Shown in pieces: positions 42,790 to 53,700 of a stretch of DNA of 64,000 nucleotides. Source of the stretch: Zygnema cylindricum (Eukaryota > Streptophyta > Zygnematophyceae > Zygnematales > Zygnemataceae); NCBI GenBank assembly GCA_037447655.1, contig JBBHKE010001664.1, positions 62,001 through 126,000 on the forward strand, given 5' to 3'. A model generated the notes under the pieces. That model saw nothing but the letters and a program-made list of their open reading frames with translations, was not told where the DNA came from and did no database searches. Both the position numbers and the translations under genes were made by a program. Positions within the stretch are counted from its first letter, which is position 1. Every line of letters starts with the position of its first letter.

Positions 42790-43370
42790 CATCGGCAATC
42801 GTTATAAGCGTTATGAACGCTATATCGACGCCCCCCAAAATTTTACCCCAAAAACTGAAATAGAATTAATAACACTAGTTTTTTAATAACGTTAATTAAG
42901 GTACTAGTGAATTAGCCTTAATAATTAAAACTTATGATTTTTTTGAATAGTGTTGTGTACGGAAGTGAAGTCCGTACAAAATGGTTCTTTGTTAAGTAAA
43001 AAAGTACAAAATATGGACTAAAACAACCACGATCGCACGTAAAACTCCGCTCAGAAAAAAATGCAAAATCAAATCGTACCTATTTTACTATAATTATATT
43101 GATCGCGTATCAATTATACTGGACAAAACCCAAACTAGAGTTATAAATAAATCTGAGTAAAAGAACGCGACTGTGTACAATTTGTCAAATTTTGTACTTT
43201 TACCTATTATACTGTAATATCCTGATAGCAGATCCATTGTAGCCAAATCGGCGTTACGGAACAATTAGAGTAAACTTTTTTTTAAATCTTGAAAAACTCA
43301 AATTAGAATTAATAACGCTAGTTAATTCTTAACACTGATAATTTATAAATGCTACTAACGATCGGCGGTG
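42790..43370. mobile_element. TA-flanked MITE (long class), 581 bp
   Basis: CATCGGCAATCGTTATAAGCG and inverted CTACTAACGATCGGCGGTG, TA flanks. The terminal repeats have diverged. Interior 'gtgttgtgtacggaagtg' is shared with the class. Confidence 0.65.
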
Positions 43371-43372
43371 TA

Positions 43373-43882
43373 CTTCACACCCTAAACACAAAAACCAAGG
43401 TGGGTATTCAGCCTAAAGCCCTAAGTCTGTGCCACAAGAGGTCAAAATTACTAGTAACATCTATATGCATCCAATGGCTCGTTCCTCAATCGCAGAGTCC
43501 TCGGCTATCATGCACCATCAAGCTATGTTGAATAAAGGTAGAAAACATTACACGTTCAAAGGTGACGAAGATAAGTTAGCCGTGGTGGGAAAGGGTTGTA
43601 AGGTTATCCAACTTTCAAAGGTTGTTGAGCGCAATCACGTAAGAAGTTTTTGAAGAACGAATTTGAGGTCCCTATGGTCTTTAGAGCAAATGATCTCGGT
43701 GCCCATATTTTTGTTTCTTGAAGGCAACTGCATCTCGAACGTGTATGTGATATTGTAGGTGAGGAAACATGGAGTCTTACAGGGTTTATAATAACTACGC
43801 AACCCAATGTTCTCTCGGCTCAGTAGAAACACACCATATAAGGGTGGCACATACCATTAGATTGACAGTAATGGGTTGCAAC
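43373..43882 (+). other. Possible degraded coding fragment of unknown origin
   Basis: Two overlapping frames (43349-43531, 43429-43653) have mixed, protein-like composition (for example HPMARSSIAESSAIMHHQ, DEDKLAVVGKGCKVIQLS) with a frame switch between them, then stops. I do not recognise the family. Confidence 0.3.
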
Positions 43883-45191
43883 TGTTGATATTTATGTGTT
43901 TTCTAAGTCTGTTTTAGGATAGAAAAGAAGCAGAGGCAGTCTGCCTCTAACCTCCTTCTCCAAGCCCCCACACTTGTTGTAGTCACTAAAGGTTAGAGAG
44001 GGAGCGAGAGCCATGGTTGCCTAAGTTCTCCAGAGAGAAAAGAGTAGATAATAGGTATGCTTACTAAAAAGGTATTTGACGGACCTAGGAATTGATCCTG
44101 GTACCTACCGTCCGTCAAATATCCCGTAGCCGTTAGCTTTGTCTATTCAGTCTAGGACTAGTGCTAGGACATATGGGGTTTGATAGATATTTAAATAGTT
44201 ACATGAAGATTTTTCCATTTAACTGGATTACGGTATTTAGGGCAAAAAACAGTTGTACTTTTTGTACCGGACAAAATAAATAGTACAGACATTTATTTCG
44301 ACGGTTTGTTTTAAATGACGATGTAAATCGGACGGCCGTGGTTAGCGTCGACATCGCGGAAAGGACAATTTGGCAGTTTGCGGACGCCGCCACTCTGGAT
44401 GATACGTGGCAACATCATACGGGCTTACAAAATTTCCGGAATGGAAAAAAACAAATCCAAAAATGACAAATGTCGCTCTATGCCGATTTCGTACAATGTA
44501 CGTACATAAAGTACTCTGACACTTGTAATTTCTTGTACGGTACCGTTTTTCAGATGTGGCATGACCTGGAGCCACGTGGAGAGATAATATTTGGCAGCAG
44601 GAATTCCGGGAATTAAAAGAACGAGTCCGAATAAGACACGTGCTGGTATTTGGCCATGTTGTACGATGGTAGTACAAAAGGTACATCGACACCTGTACCT
44701 TTATGTACTTTACAGTCTTGTCATTGGTTCGTACTTTTTACTAGGGGGTTTAGAGAGGGGTTTTAGGACTTAGAATATTTATGGTAGGTGGCTGCCTCTC
44801 CCAGAGAGCACCTTGTATAAATGGTAAATTTTGGCCAACCATAACTATCAATTTAGTTGACCATTTTTAGTGATTCGTTTTGCTACACACTCAAGAGAGT
44901 CCATGCTACACAAGGGTGTAGTCGGTCAGAGTTTTTGCCTGGCTGGGTGGCTGCATTTCTAAGGGAAGGTAAAAGTGGGTGAATGTGTCTAAATCTCATA
45001 TTATAACTTTGCATTCTGTAGTGGAACTGAGCACACAGAAAGTCTTATTTCACAGGGGTGAAGCTGTAATGGGGTTATGATTGTCAAGGGGTCAATCATT
45101 TGGGTTTATATCAAGTTGGAGTCGATTCTATCTAGATTAGCTTCTTTTTTATATGCGAGTTATGTGTGGCAATGGAGCCCATAGAATTTCA
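43883..45191 (+). mobile_element. 5' LTR of element C (1309 bp)
   Basis: Starts TGTTGATATTTATGTGTTTTC, identical in pattern to the 3' LTR start at 47080. Ends CATAGAATTTCA before the primer site. It contains the antisense tRNA-like block (44085-44160), two G-box-like sites and TATAAATG (44816-44823). It is longer than the F LTR because of an extra U5 segment. Confidence 0.8.
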
Positions 45192-46360
45192 CGTTATGGG
45201 CCCACCACCTAGGGTGCCTATGTTCGATGTAACAGACTTCACTCATTGGGAGTTTACGATGAAGGGATTGCTTTTCGAAAAGCACTTGTGGGGAATTGTT
45301 TCGGGACAAGTGAGATGTCTGCCACCGGGCTTTGGAGGAGCTCACTATGGAGAATCATCTGGGGCTGCCCAGAAAACCAACCGGAGTTAAGATGCAACGG
45401 AAGGTGAAGGGAAAATCATTACCGTGGAAGGGGAAATAGGGGAGAAGGATAAAGGGACACCTATGGTGAGGGGAGCTAGGCTCTCGGCTACGGTTCCACT
45501 TGTGGGGGTTATAACTAAACCAAAAACTGAAGAAAATGATAGGAAAATTTGGGAATATATAAACACTATAGCAAATCATCTCATACTTAGATAAGTGTCT
45601 AAGTTGATAGCTATCACTCTTTTAAATCTAATCAAGTCTTCGGAAATCTGGGAAACACTAAATCAAATTTATAAGAGTGAGACTATACAAAGCAGGAGTT
45701 AGTAAAACAAGAAATAGAGGCCTATGTTTATAAAGGCGGTAGCATGATAGAGTTTTGCAATGATATCGCTGCGTTATATGTTGAGCTTGCTAGTGCGGGA
45801 TATGTGGAATCCGAGGAGAGAAAGATTAATACACTAATCATGAAGTTCCCAGATGAGTACGAAGACATCATTTACCATATGCAGGGAATGGATGTCTCTT
45901 CATGGACTTAGAGCATTACTATGGGGATGATTTTTGTGAGGGAAAGCACTTTGGAGCTTCGTAGGGGAAGTGACAAGGAGACTGCATTTACAGCTGGTGG
46001 TGACTGGCGGAAGCGTGATGTGAGGAACGGCGGTGACGAGCGAAAGCGTAATGAGAGGAAGAAAGACAAAGGTAAACCTTATCGGAACTTTGGTGGAAAG
46101 AGAGGGAAAAGAAAAGAAAGGGGAGCTTTGAAAAAAGGGGTTTGCTTCTTTTGTAGAAAACCGGTACACTATATGGAGTAGTGTCCTTGTTTGGAAGAAC
46201 TTAGAAGTTAGAGTGTGAATGAGGAGGAAGAATGGGAAGAGGAGAAAGAGGATGAAGAAATCTTGGAGCTTCTTCACATCGGTAGAATGGAGAAGAGAGA
46301 AAAGTACACAGAAATTCCACGAAGGCATTAGTGTGCTTTTGGAGGTACAAGGGAAGTAAA
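45172..46360 (+). pseudogene. Element C gag (broken)
   Basis: ATG at 45172 inside the LTR, then VMGPPPRVPMFD and the same N-terminal domain as F (KHLWGIVSGQVR, PPGFGG). The frame is open to 45390, then there are several shifts. A Gag helical region (FCNDIAALYVELASAGY) lies near 45750-45810, with TAG at about 45908. The knuckle CFFCRKPVHYME*C is readable at about 46140-46185, where the residue before the last Cys is a TAG stop. The frame then runs to EIPRRH*CAFGG at 46312-46345, the point where F continues into protease and C diverges. Confidence 0.75.
45192..45206 (+). other. Primer-binding site of element C
   Basis: CGTTATGGGCCCACC. The last 14 bases match the half-tRNA site, and the first base would pair at tRNA nt 40, beyond the nt-39 primer end known for Drosophila copia. 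Confidence 0.65.
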
Positions 46361-46901
46361 GAGAGAGAAGGTACTTGAGGATGTCGAGGAGTGTAGAGTG
46401 GATGACTTAGAAATGAGAAAGTCAGATCTAGGATCCATAAGTGAAAACAGGAAAGATAAAATTAATGAGGATAATTTTATAGATATTTTGGAAAAAGAAA
46501 ACTGGTTGGAAAAGGAGACTTCTACGGATTCCGAGGAAAGGGGAGAAGTGAAACTAGAAGGGATTTTGAAGGATAGGGGAGAAGAGGAATACCTAATGAA
46601 AGGTTTAGGGGAGGAGAAATATTAATTGGGGATAAATTTAGAAAGTGAGAGAGGAAAGAAATCCATGGGAGAGAGTGAGGAAAGTTCCGTTTATGGGGGT
46701 AATGGGTTTGACATCACTAAAGGAAGTGATGATATTTATGGAGGTGTGTCTGTAAAAGGAATAGCATCTGGGTGTATGTTGCAGATTGAAGATGGGGCTG
46801 GCTGTTTGGATCGCAAGAGGGAAATCGGTTTATGTGGATGGAAAAGTGATGAGGTGGATAAAATCTTTGCTCGGATTTATGAAAAGTGGGATGTTAAATA
46901 A
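46361..46901 (+). pseudogene. Element C-specific acidic C-terminal region
   Basis: It continues the gag frame but replaces protease and pol. Open 46398-46625 and, after one TAA, 46626-46901, all in the same phase. It is rich in Glu, Lys, Asp and Ser (for example KDKINEDNFIDILEKENW) and ends near FARIYEKWDVK. No known domain. The near-continuous frame suggests it was translated as a Gag extension before decay. Confidence 0.5.
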
Positions 46902-47065
46902 AATGTGTGATGTAATTATTATTTCGATTCATCTAATGGATTGTGTTAAATACGAGAGTATTTTCTTATGTTTTAAAAAAAGGAAAAGGAAAAAGGAAAA
47001 AGAAAAAGAAAAAGGGAGAGGATGTTTGTTTATTTGTTTGTGGGAGTTGAAATGAAAATAAACTA

Positions 47066-47079
47066 AAAAATAAAGGGAG
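47066..47079 (+). other. Polypurine tract of element C
   Basis: A-rich run ending AAATAAAGGGAG immediately before the 3' LTR start TGTTGATATT. Confidence 0.65.
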
Positions 47080-47371
47080 TGTTGATATTTATGTATTTTC
47101 TACGTCTGATTTAGGATAGAAAAGTAGCAGAGGCAATCTGCCTCTAACCTCCTTCTCCAAGCCCCCACACTTGTTGTAGTCACTCAAGGTTGGAGAGGGA
47201 GCTAGAGCCATGGCTGCCTAAGTTCTCCAGAGAGACAGGAGTAGATAATAGGTATGTTTACTAAAAAGGTATTTGACGGACCTAGGAATTGATCTTGGTA
47301 CCTGTAGTCCGTCAAATATCCCGTAGCCGTTAGCTTTGTCCATTTAGTTTAGAACTAGTGTTAGGACATAT
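47080..47371 (+). mobile_element. 3' LTR of element C, first 292 bp
   Basis: Matches 43883-44172 closely (a few per cent different), including the antisense tRNA-like block. It is cut at 'ggacatat' by the LTR of element E. Confidence 0.85.
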
Positions 47372-48361
47372 TGTTGAAAATAGGTATTTTCTAGGTCTAA
47401 ATTAAATAAAAATTGAAGAGAGCGAAAGCAATCTGTCTCCACCCCTCTCTCTCCATCCCCCATACTTATTGTAGTCACTGAAGGAAAGAGAGAGAGTAGT
47501 GGAGCCATGGCTGCCTCAGCACCACTTGTGCAGGACTAAAGGATGACCTAAGTCACTCTCAACAAAAGGTGAGTCTCGTAGGACTCGCACCCCCGACCGG
47601 CAGAGCATGGCGTAGCCGTTAGCTCTAACCGGTCTGTCGTAGAAGTTCGCTAGAGAATATAGGGTTTGATAATTACTTATTCAGTGTTACGGTAGGTATT
47701 TTGATTAATGGAAATACAGACATAAATGCATGGAGCGGACAAAATACAGTACTAATATGATTCCGCACGAAACAAATGAATCAGACATTTGTTTCGACGG
47801 TTGAGATCAAATACGAAATCCCATCCGACAGCACAAGACATCGCCGAAATCCCGGAATGGTCACTTTGGCATTTAGTGACGTGGCATGACCTAGCGACAC
47901 GTGGAGAGATAACATTCGGTCGTGGGAATTCCAAAAAATGTACGGACGTGTGGATAATGGACACGCGTCCGCTTAATGGCCTTGTCGTACAAAGGTCGTA
48001 CAAAAAGTACATCGGCAGTAGTACTTTTATGTACTGTACAGTGTTTTGATTGGTTCGTATAGTTAGTAGATAAGGGTTGTGAGAGGGAGCTAGGACTTAG
48101 AAAAATCTGGTAGATGGTCTTCTCTCTCTTTGATAGTTTGTATAAATTGGCATTTTTGCCGGCTCATAACTTATCGGCTGGTTGGCTGTTTTCAGTGATT
48201 TTTTTTGCTACGGACTTAAAGGAGTCCACGCTACACAAGGGTGCAGTCAAACTGTCATTTTGCCTTCCTGGACAGCAGTGGTTGTGGCTTGAAGTTGGTT
48301 AGTTAAATACTATCTAGCGGCTTCCTGTATTCTATGGTCTAATGGAGGACATTAAATTGCA
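47372..48361 (+). mobile_element. 5' LTR of Copia element E (990 bp)
   Basis: Starts TGTTGAAAATAGG inside the C LTR and ends AAATTGCA before a perfect half-tRNA primer site. Contains the clearest antisense tRNA-like block (47567-47640), CACGTGG (47898-47904) and TATAAATT (48141-48148). It resembles the Copia-1 LTR most. Confidence 0.8.
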
Positions 48362-48376
48362 GGTTATGGGCCCACC
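48362..48376 (+). other. Primer-binding site of element E
   Basis: GGTTATGGGCCCACC, 15/15 to the anticodon arm of plant-type initiator tRNA-Met, directly after the LTR and within the gag frame. Confidence 0.8.
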
Positions 48377-48619
48377 CTCTAAGGTGCCCACATTTAATGG
48401 ATCTGGGTTCATCTATTGGGAATCCATGATGATGGGAGCTTTGTGTGAAAAACGATACTGGGGTATCGTCCGTGGACAAGTGAAACGTCCACCTTCGGGA
48501 ACTCCACTAGGATTTGGAGGAGTACGGTTTCCTACAGCAACGGCTGCCTCAGCGGAGGAGGCAGATGATTGGGAAAGCAGTGTGTCCGAAAAGGGGAAAG
48601 GGAAGGAGACACCCCTCAC

Positions 48620-49646
48620 TGTTGTTCATAGCCATTTTCAGCCATAAATGTACCCTCGGAAGCACCACAGACTACCCCAAAACAGCCTACTTTGATTCCA
48701 CTCAGAATTCTACAGAATGACCAAACCAAGCTGAAACTACTCAACTAGATAATTTCTACGCCACTGAGTATTCCCACCAAATTTCATATAATAATACCAA
48801 ACAAAATAATCACAACAATCAGTCAAAGTTGCAGAAAAACACCCTGCCAAAACTTTGATAAATCTGACCAACTTCACAATGAATCCCCAAGCAAACCATA
48901 AAAACAATAGGTCTGCATATTTGCCACAATATTACCAACACAAGGAACACACATGCAAAATTTCAAATAATTCTGCCAATTAAACTGAGAGAAATTCTCA
49001 GATGAAAATCCCAAAAAGGGAGCAGAAACAGTTTCTGTCCCAAAAGGTTCCCAAGTCTCAAAAATGACTAAGTCCTACAAATATACACTACAGCTTACTA
49101 CTGACTGTACGGAGGCATACCAGCCGTACGTAATCAATCAAATCCCTCTATTAATGTGAGTGTACCAACAGTCTACACTAATAATGAAAACACAGGAAAA
49201 CATTATTAAATATTTATAAGCCTTACGAATTCTGTCAAATGAATCTGGACCGTGCAAATTAAGTATCATGTGATGGACGCGATTTCGCGTCCCTCACCAA
49301 AATGTCCAAACTGATGCCGCCGCGGTCCGTAGCTCCGGTGGCATCGAATTCACCAAATGTCGACCGCCGCATTATGTTTCGTACGACCAATTAATATTTC
49401 GAACATTAATCATCGGTTCGCTTCGCGATCCGCCGTACATTTCTTCGCGTCACTTGAAGTCCAATTCCGTACGTTCCAATAGTCTTAGTACTTAGTACGC
49501 AAGCTGCTATGAATGCGATGTGACCAGCGCAGCATGGCAGCACAATATCTTTTCCATACATGTTGCTATGGCTACGGTGTGACCAGCTAAGCATGGCAGC
49601 ATAAAAATGTGATATAGAGAGGACTAAAGGTTTCCAAAAGCCAACA
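48620..49646 (+). mobile_element. S3: solo-LTR-like element, 1027 bp, 5-bp target duplication
   Basis: Ends TGTTGTTCATAG...AAAGCCAACA, flanked by CTCAC (48615-48619) and CTTAC (49647-49651), one mismatch. The right end 'tagagaggactaaag' is shared with S2. The middle has diverged or differs from S1/S2 ('ctgtacggaggcatacc' is common). No ORF. Confidence 0.75.
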
Positions 49647-49704
49647 CTTACTCCTATTGCCACAATACCGGGAGCGGCGACCGTGAAGACCGCGGAGAAC
49701 GATA

Positions 49705-50751
49705 TGTAGAAATTAATGGTTTTAAGTATTTTCTAGGTCTAAATAGAAACAAAGAAGCCGAGGCAGTCTACCTCTAACTTCTCTCTCCAACTCTCAAACT
49801 TGTCGCAGTCACTGAGAAATTGGAGAGGAAGCTAGAGCCATGGCTACCTAAGCTATCCTCAGGTTTACGGGAAATTTATATTAGTCTACGGATTAATTAC
49901 TAAAAGATATATGCCGGCGGCAGGATTTGATCCTGGTACCTGCCGGCCGACAGCTAGGAGATAGCCGGTAGCCTTAGCCGTTAAGTCTAGAGGTACTGAT
50001 GCGTAGTATATAGTACGATAATTATTTATACAGGTACACGTAGGATAATTCATTTAACTATAACTATTTACGGGACACATAGATATGGAATTGTAAAAGT
50101 CCGAATTGCGGTACGGATATGAAATCAATACCGCGCATTGATTTCGGAAGCGAAACAAATACCTCGCATGTATTTATTACGGCTACGATCAAAAACGAGT
50201 TTAATCGGACGGCCGGAAATTGCGCCGAGATCGCGGAAGGAGAATTCGGCGGTTTGTGGGCAGCGCCACATCGGATGACACGTGGCGATGTAACATTGGA
50301 GCGCGGCATCTCCGAGGATTTAAGGAGCGAATCCGGATACTCCACGTGTGGACATTTAGGCCATATCGTACAATATCCGTACATAAAGTACACCGGCAGT
50401 TGTACTTTTACGTACGGAACTGAAATCTGATTGGTTCCGTACATCAGTAGATAGAGTCTGTGAGAGAGATAGGACTTAGAAAAATTAGAAGATAGGACCC
50501 TCTCTCCCAGAGAGCTTCTGTACAAAAGGTCAACTTTGACCCTCCATAACTTACTGCTCAGGGGAGCAAATTCAGAGATTCTTTTTGCTATCAACTCAGG
50601 GGAGTCTTGCCTTCACAGGGGTGAAGGTAGTCAGGGTTTTTGTTTGCCAGGGCGGCAGTTATTTTTGCTAAAACACAAAGGGGTCAAGATTATCCTAGAG
50701 GCTTCTTGGAAGCTGTCCACTCTGAGGACTTATGGAGGTCTCAGAGTTTCA
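49705..50751 (+). mobile_element. 5' LTR of Copia F
   Basis: TGTAGAAATTAATGG...GTCTCAGAGTTTCA. Contains an antisense tRNA-like block with a strong hairpin (49910-49990), G-boxes at 50279-50287 and 50342-50349, and the gag ATG 20 bases before its end. The position occupied by TATAAAT in C, E and Copia-1 reads TGTACAAAAG (about 50519-50528), so the TATA box is degraded or replaced. Confidence 0.95.
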
Positions 50752-53700
50752 GGTTATGGGCCCACCCTCTAGGGTATCAATCTTTAATGGAACTGGCTTC
50801 ATATACTGGGAAAGTATGATGATAGGAGCTCTATGCGAAAAAAGATTTTGGGGGATAGTGAGTGGACGGTTGGGGCGTCCATCAAGTCTTGGAATTCCTC
50901 CAGGGTTTGGAGGAACCAGATTCACCAGGAAAGAGGATCCACCTTCAACGGAGGAAACAAAAGAAGGAGAGGTGGTGGACAAAGGAAAGGAGAAGGAGAT
51001 GACCACACCAATAGCAACTGGTTCGACGTTCATGTCACCTATTCCGAGGAACGAGGAGAATGATACTGAAACCTGGGACTTCAACAATATGGCGGCAAAG
51101 CACTTCATCCTACGCCATCTCACTCAAGGACTTGCATGTCCTCATTTGCAGGTAGAAAGGGCATCCGATCTTTGGATGGCTCTCATAGAGATGTACCGAA
51201 GTGGTACGATTCAGCAACAACAGTTGGCTGATCAGAAAGTTAAGGAGTATGTATATAAAGGGGGAAATATGTTGGATTTTTGCAATGAGCTTGCTACACT
51301 CTTCATGGAGCTACACAGTGCGGGAAAAGATTTTAGTGAAAAAGAAAAGGTTAACTGTTTACTGATGAAGTTACCTGATGAGTTCGTGAACATAGTTTAC
51401 CGTGTGCAAGACTTGCCTGACTCAAGGTGGATATGGAACTCAGTGGTAGGGATGATTCTAGTTCAAGAGAATACAATCGGGATCCGAAGGGGAGGAAAGA
51501 GTGGCCAAGCCTTGGCAACAGCCACTGATTCGAGGAACAGGGATTCCCGAAAACCGGTCGGAAACTATGGGGGTAGGGAGCAGAAAAAACAGGCCGACGA
51601 ATTCGAACCAAGGGCTCCCAAAGGTTTATGTCATTTTTGTAAGAAACCGGGGCACTATATGGCAGAGTGCACTAAGCTAACCGAGCTTCGGTTAAAGGAG
51701 GGGCAGACCGGTGGTACCCCGAGAGGAAAGAAAAAGGCCCTTGTCACACAGGTACTTGAGGCGGAATCCGAGGACGAGGACGATGAGCTCCTTTTGGATG
51801 AGGAGTTGGAGGCGAAAAATGAGGTCGAAATTCCACGAAGGCAGAAATGTGCTTACGGTGGATTGAAAGGTGAAGCAGGCTGGATCATAGATTCAGGTGC
51901 CTCCATGCACATGTGTAAGGATAGGCACCTGTTCACTAAGATAAGAAAGATTCCCATCGTAGAGATAGAGTACGGGGATGGGAGGATAGTCACCACTACT
52001 CTTGTAGGATCGGTAGATCTGAAAGTGTTAGTAGAAGGAAAGGCATCCATATTAACATTCTCCGATGTATTGTTTATTCCGGAGCTGAACAAAAATCTTA
52101 TCTCCACATCAGTATTGGATGATAAGGGTTTTTTTACTAGCACTAGGGAAGGAGTCTTTACTGCTAGTTTTGAGGATGATGTCTATTTCATTGCTGAGAA
52201 AGGTAGCCATGGGATGTTTAGGCTGATCTTAAGTAATGAAACGAAGAAACTTTATTACGCTGGTGTTCATGATATTATGATGTGGCATAAGAGGCTTGGG
52301 CATGTGAATCTAGATAAGTTAAGAGAGATGAAAAAGATGGGAGTGGTGGAAGGGATTCAGTTCAGTGAGAGTGATGATATAAGTGATTGTAATGGATGTG
52401 CTCAAGGTAAAGCACACAGATTACCCTTTCCTAAATCAGCCACCTATAAGGGAGAAAAAATTCTAGATCTAGTACACACAGATATTTGGGGACCGGCTAA
52501 AGTGCCCTCGCCGGGGGGGAAGAGATTTATGATGACTATAACTGATGATTGGTCTCGGTATTCCCGGGTATATTTTTTGAAAAACAAGTCCGAAGCTGAG
52601 GATTGCTTCAGACAATATAAAGCATGGAGCGAAAAACTCCATGAAACTCCAATCAAGAGAGTAAGGAGTGACAATGGTGGAGAGTATACTTCTAACCAGT
52701 TTGAGGATTTTCTGAGGGAAGATGGGGTTCAACACCAAAAGACAGTTCCAGAAAATCCGGAACAGAATGGGGTAGCTGAAAGGTTAAATAGAACACTAAG
52801 TGATAGTGCTAGAAGTATGTTGTCAGATAAAAAGATAGGAAAAAGGTTTTGGGCAGAAGCTATGAACTGTGCTAATTACCTCAAGAATAGAGTTCTTACT
52901 TCAGCTATAAAAGATCAAACACCTTATGAGAGATGGACAGGCCGGAAACCAGACATATCTCACTTAAAGGTTTTCGGCAGTCAAGTGTTCAGTCTAGATA
53001 CTGATCGGTCCAATTGGAAGCTAGATCCTAAAGGAAAACCGGGATACTTATTAGGATATGATGAAGATGTTAAAGGATATAGAGTTTATGATCTAAAAAG
53101 GGAAGATATAATCTTAGTAAAGCATCTAGTAGTTATGGATGAAGGAAAGTCTGTGGATCCCTTCAAATATACGAAGTCAGTAAAAATCAGATTTGAGTCA
53201 GAAAATTCCGATGACTTTGAGCTTCCTAACTACCCAGGTTTTAGAGAAGATGACATTCTTGCAGGTACAAATCAGACCGAAAAGGACTCGGCTGTGGAAA
53301 CTCCAGTGACAACTCTACTCGAAGCGGAAGACGTGGTGGAAATTGATTCGGAATCAAGGGATAGGGGAGAAGCCGAGTTTGTTCGAAAGAATCCACGAGA
53401 ACCATCTATTCCGGCCTCAGATTTTGAGGGGGGGAGAAGAAGTAGCAAAAGACTGCAAGAAAAACAAGTTATTAACAAGGTAACTAAACTATCTCATCAA
53501 GATGAACCTCAAACTTATGGAGAGGCGATGACTTGTCCAGAAAGAAACCGATGGAAAACAGCCATCAATGAGGAGATGGCTTCAATCATGGCAGCCGATA
53601 CTTGGGAGCTGGTGGACTGTCCACCTAACCGAAAACCAATCGGTTGTAAGTGGGTTTTCAAACTAAAACTGAACCCAGATAACACAATCGAGCCCTACAA

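Larger units (their letters stand above)
43883..47371 (+). mobile_element. Element C: gag-only Copia derivative (TR-GAG-like), 3' LTR interrupted
   Basis: A 1309-bp 5' LTR, half-tRNA primer site, gag with zinc knuckle, a novel acidic C-terminal segment, a purine tract and the first 292 bp of a 3' LTR. Protease, integrase, RT and RNase H are absent: the internal region is only 1.9 kb. This matches the terminal-repeat-with-gag class of non-autonomous plant elements. Element E inserted into its 3' LTR, and the remaining part of that LTR is not seen downstream. Confidence 0.75.

Noticed and set aside
50064-50594. 176-codon minus ORF repeated at 55463-55993
   Set aside because: It is repeated only because both copies are the F LTR. 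It is antisense to promoter DNA and its few differences are not synonymous.
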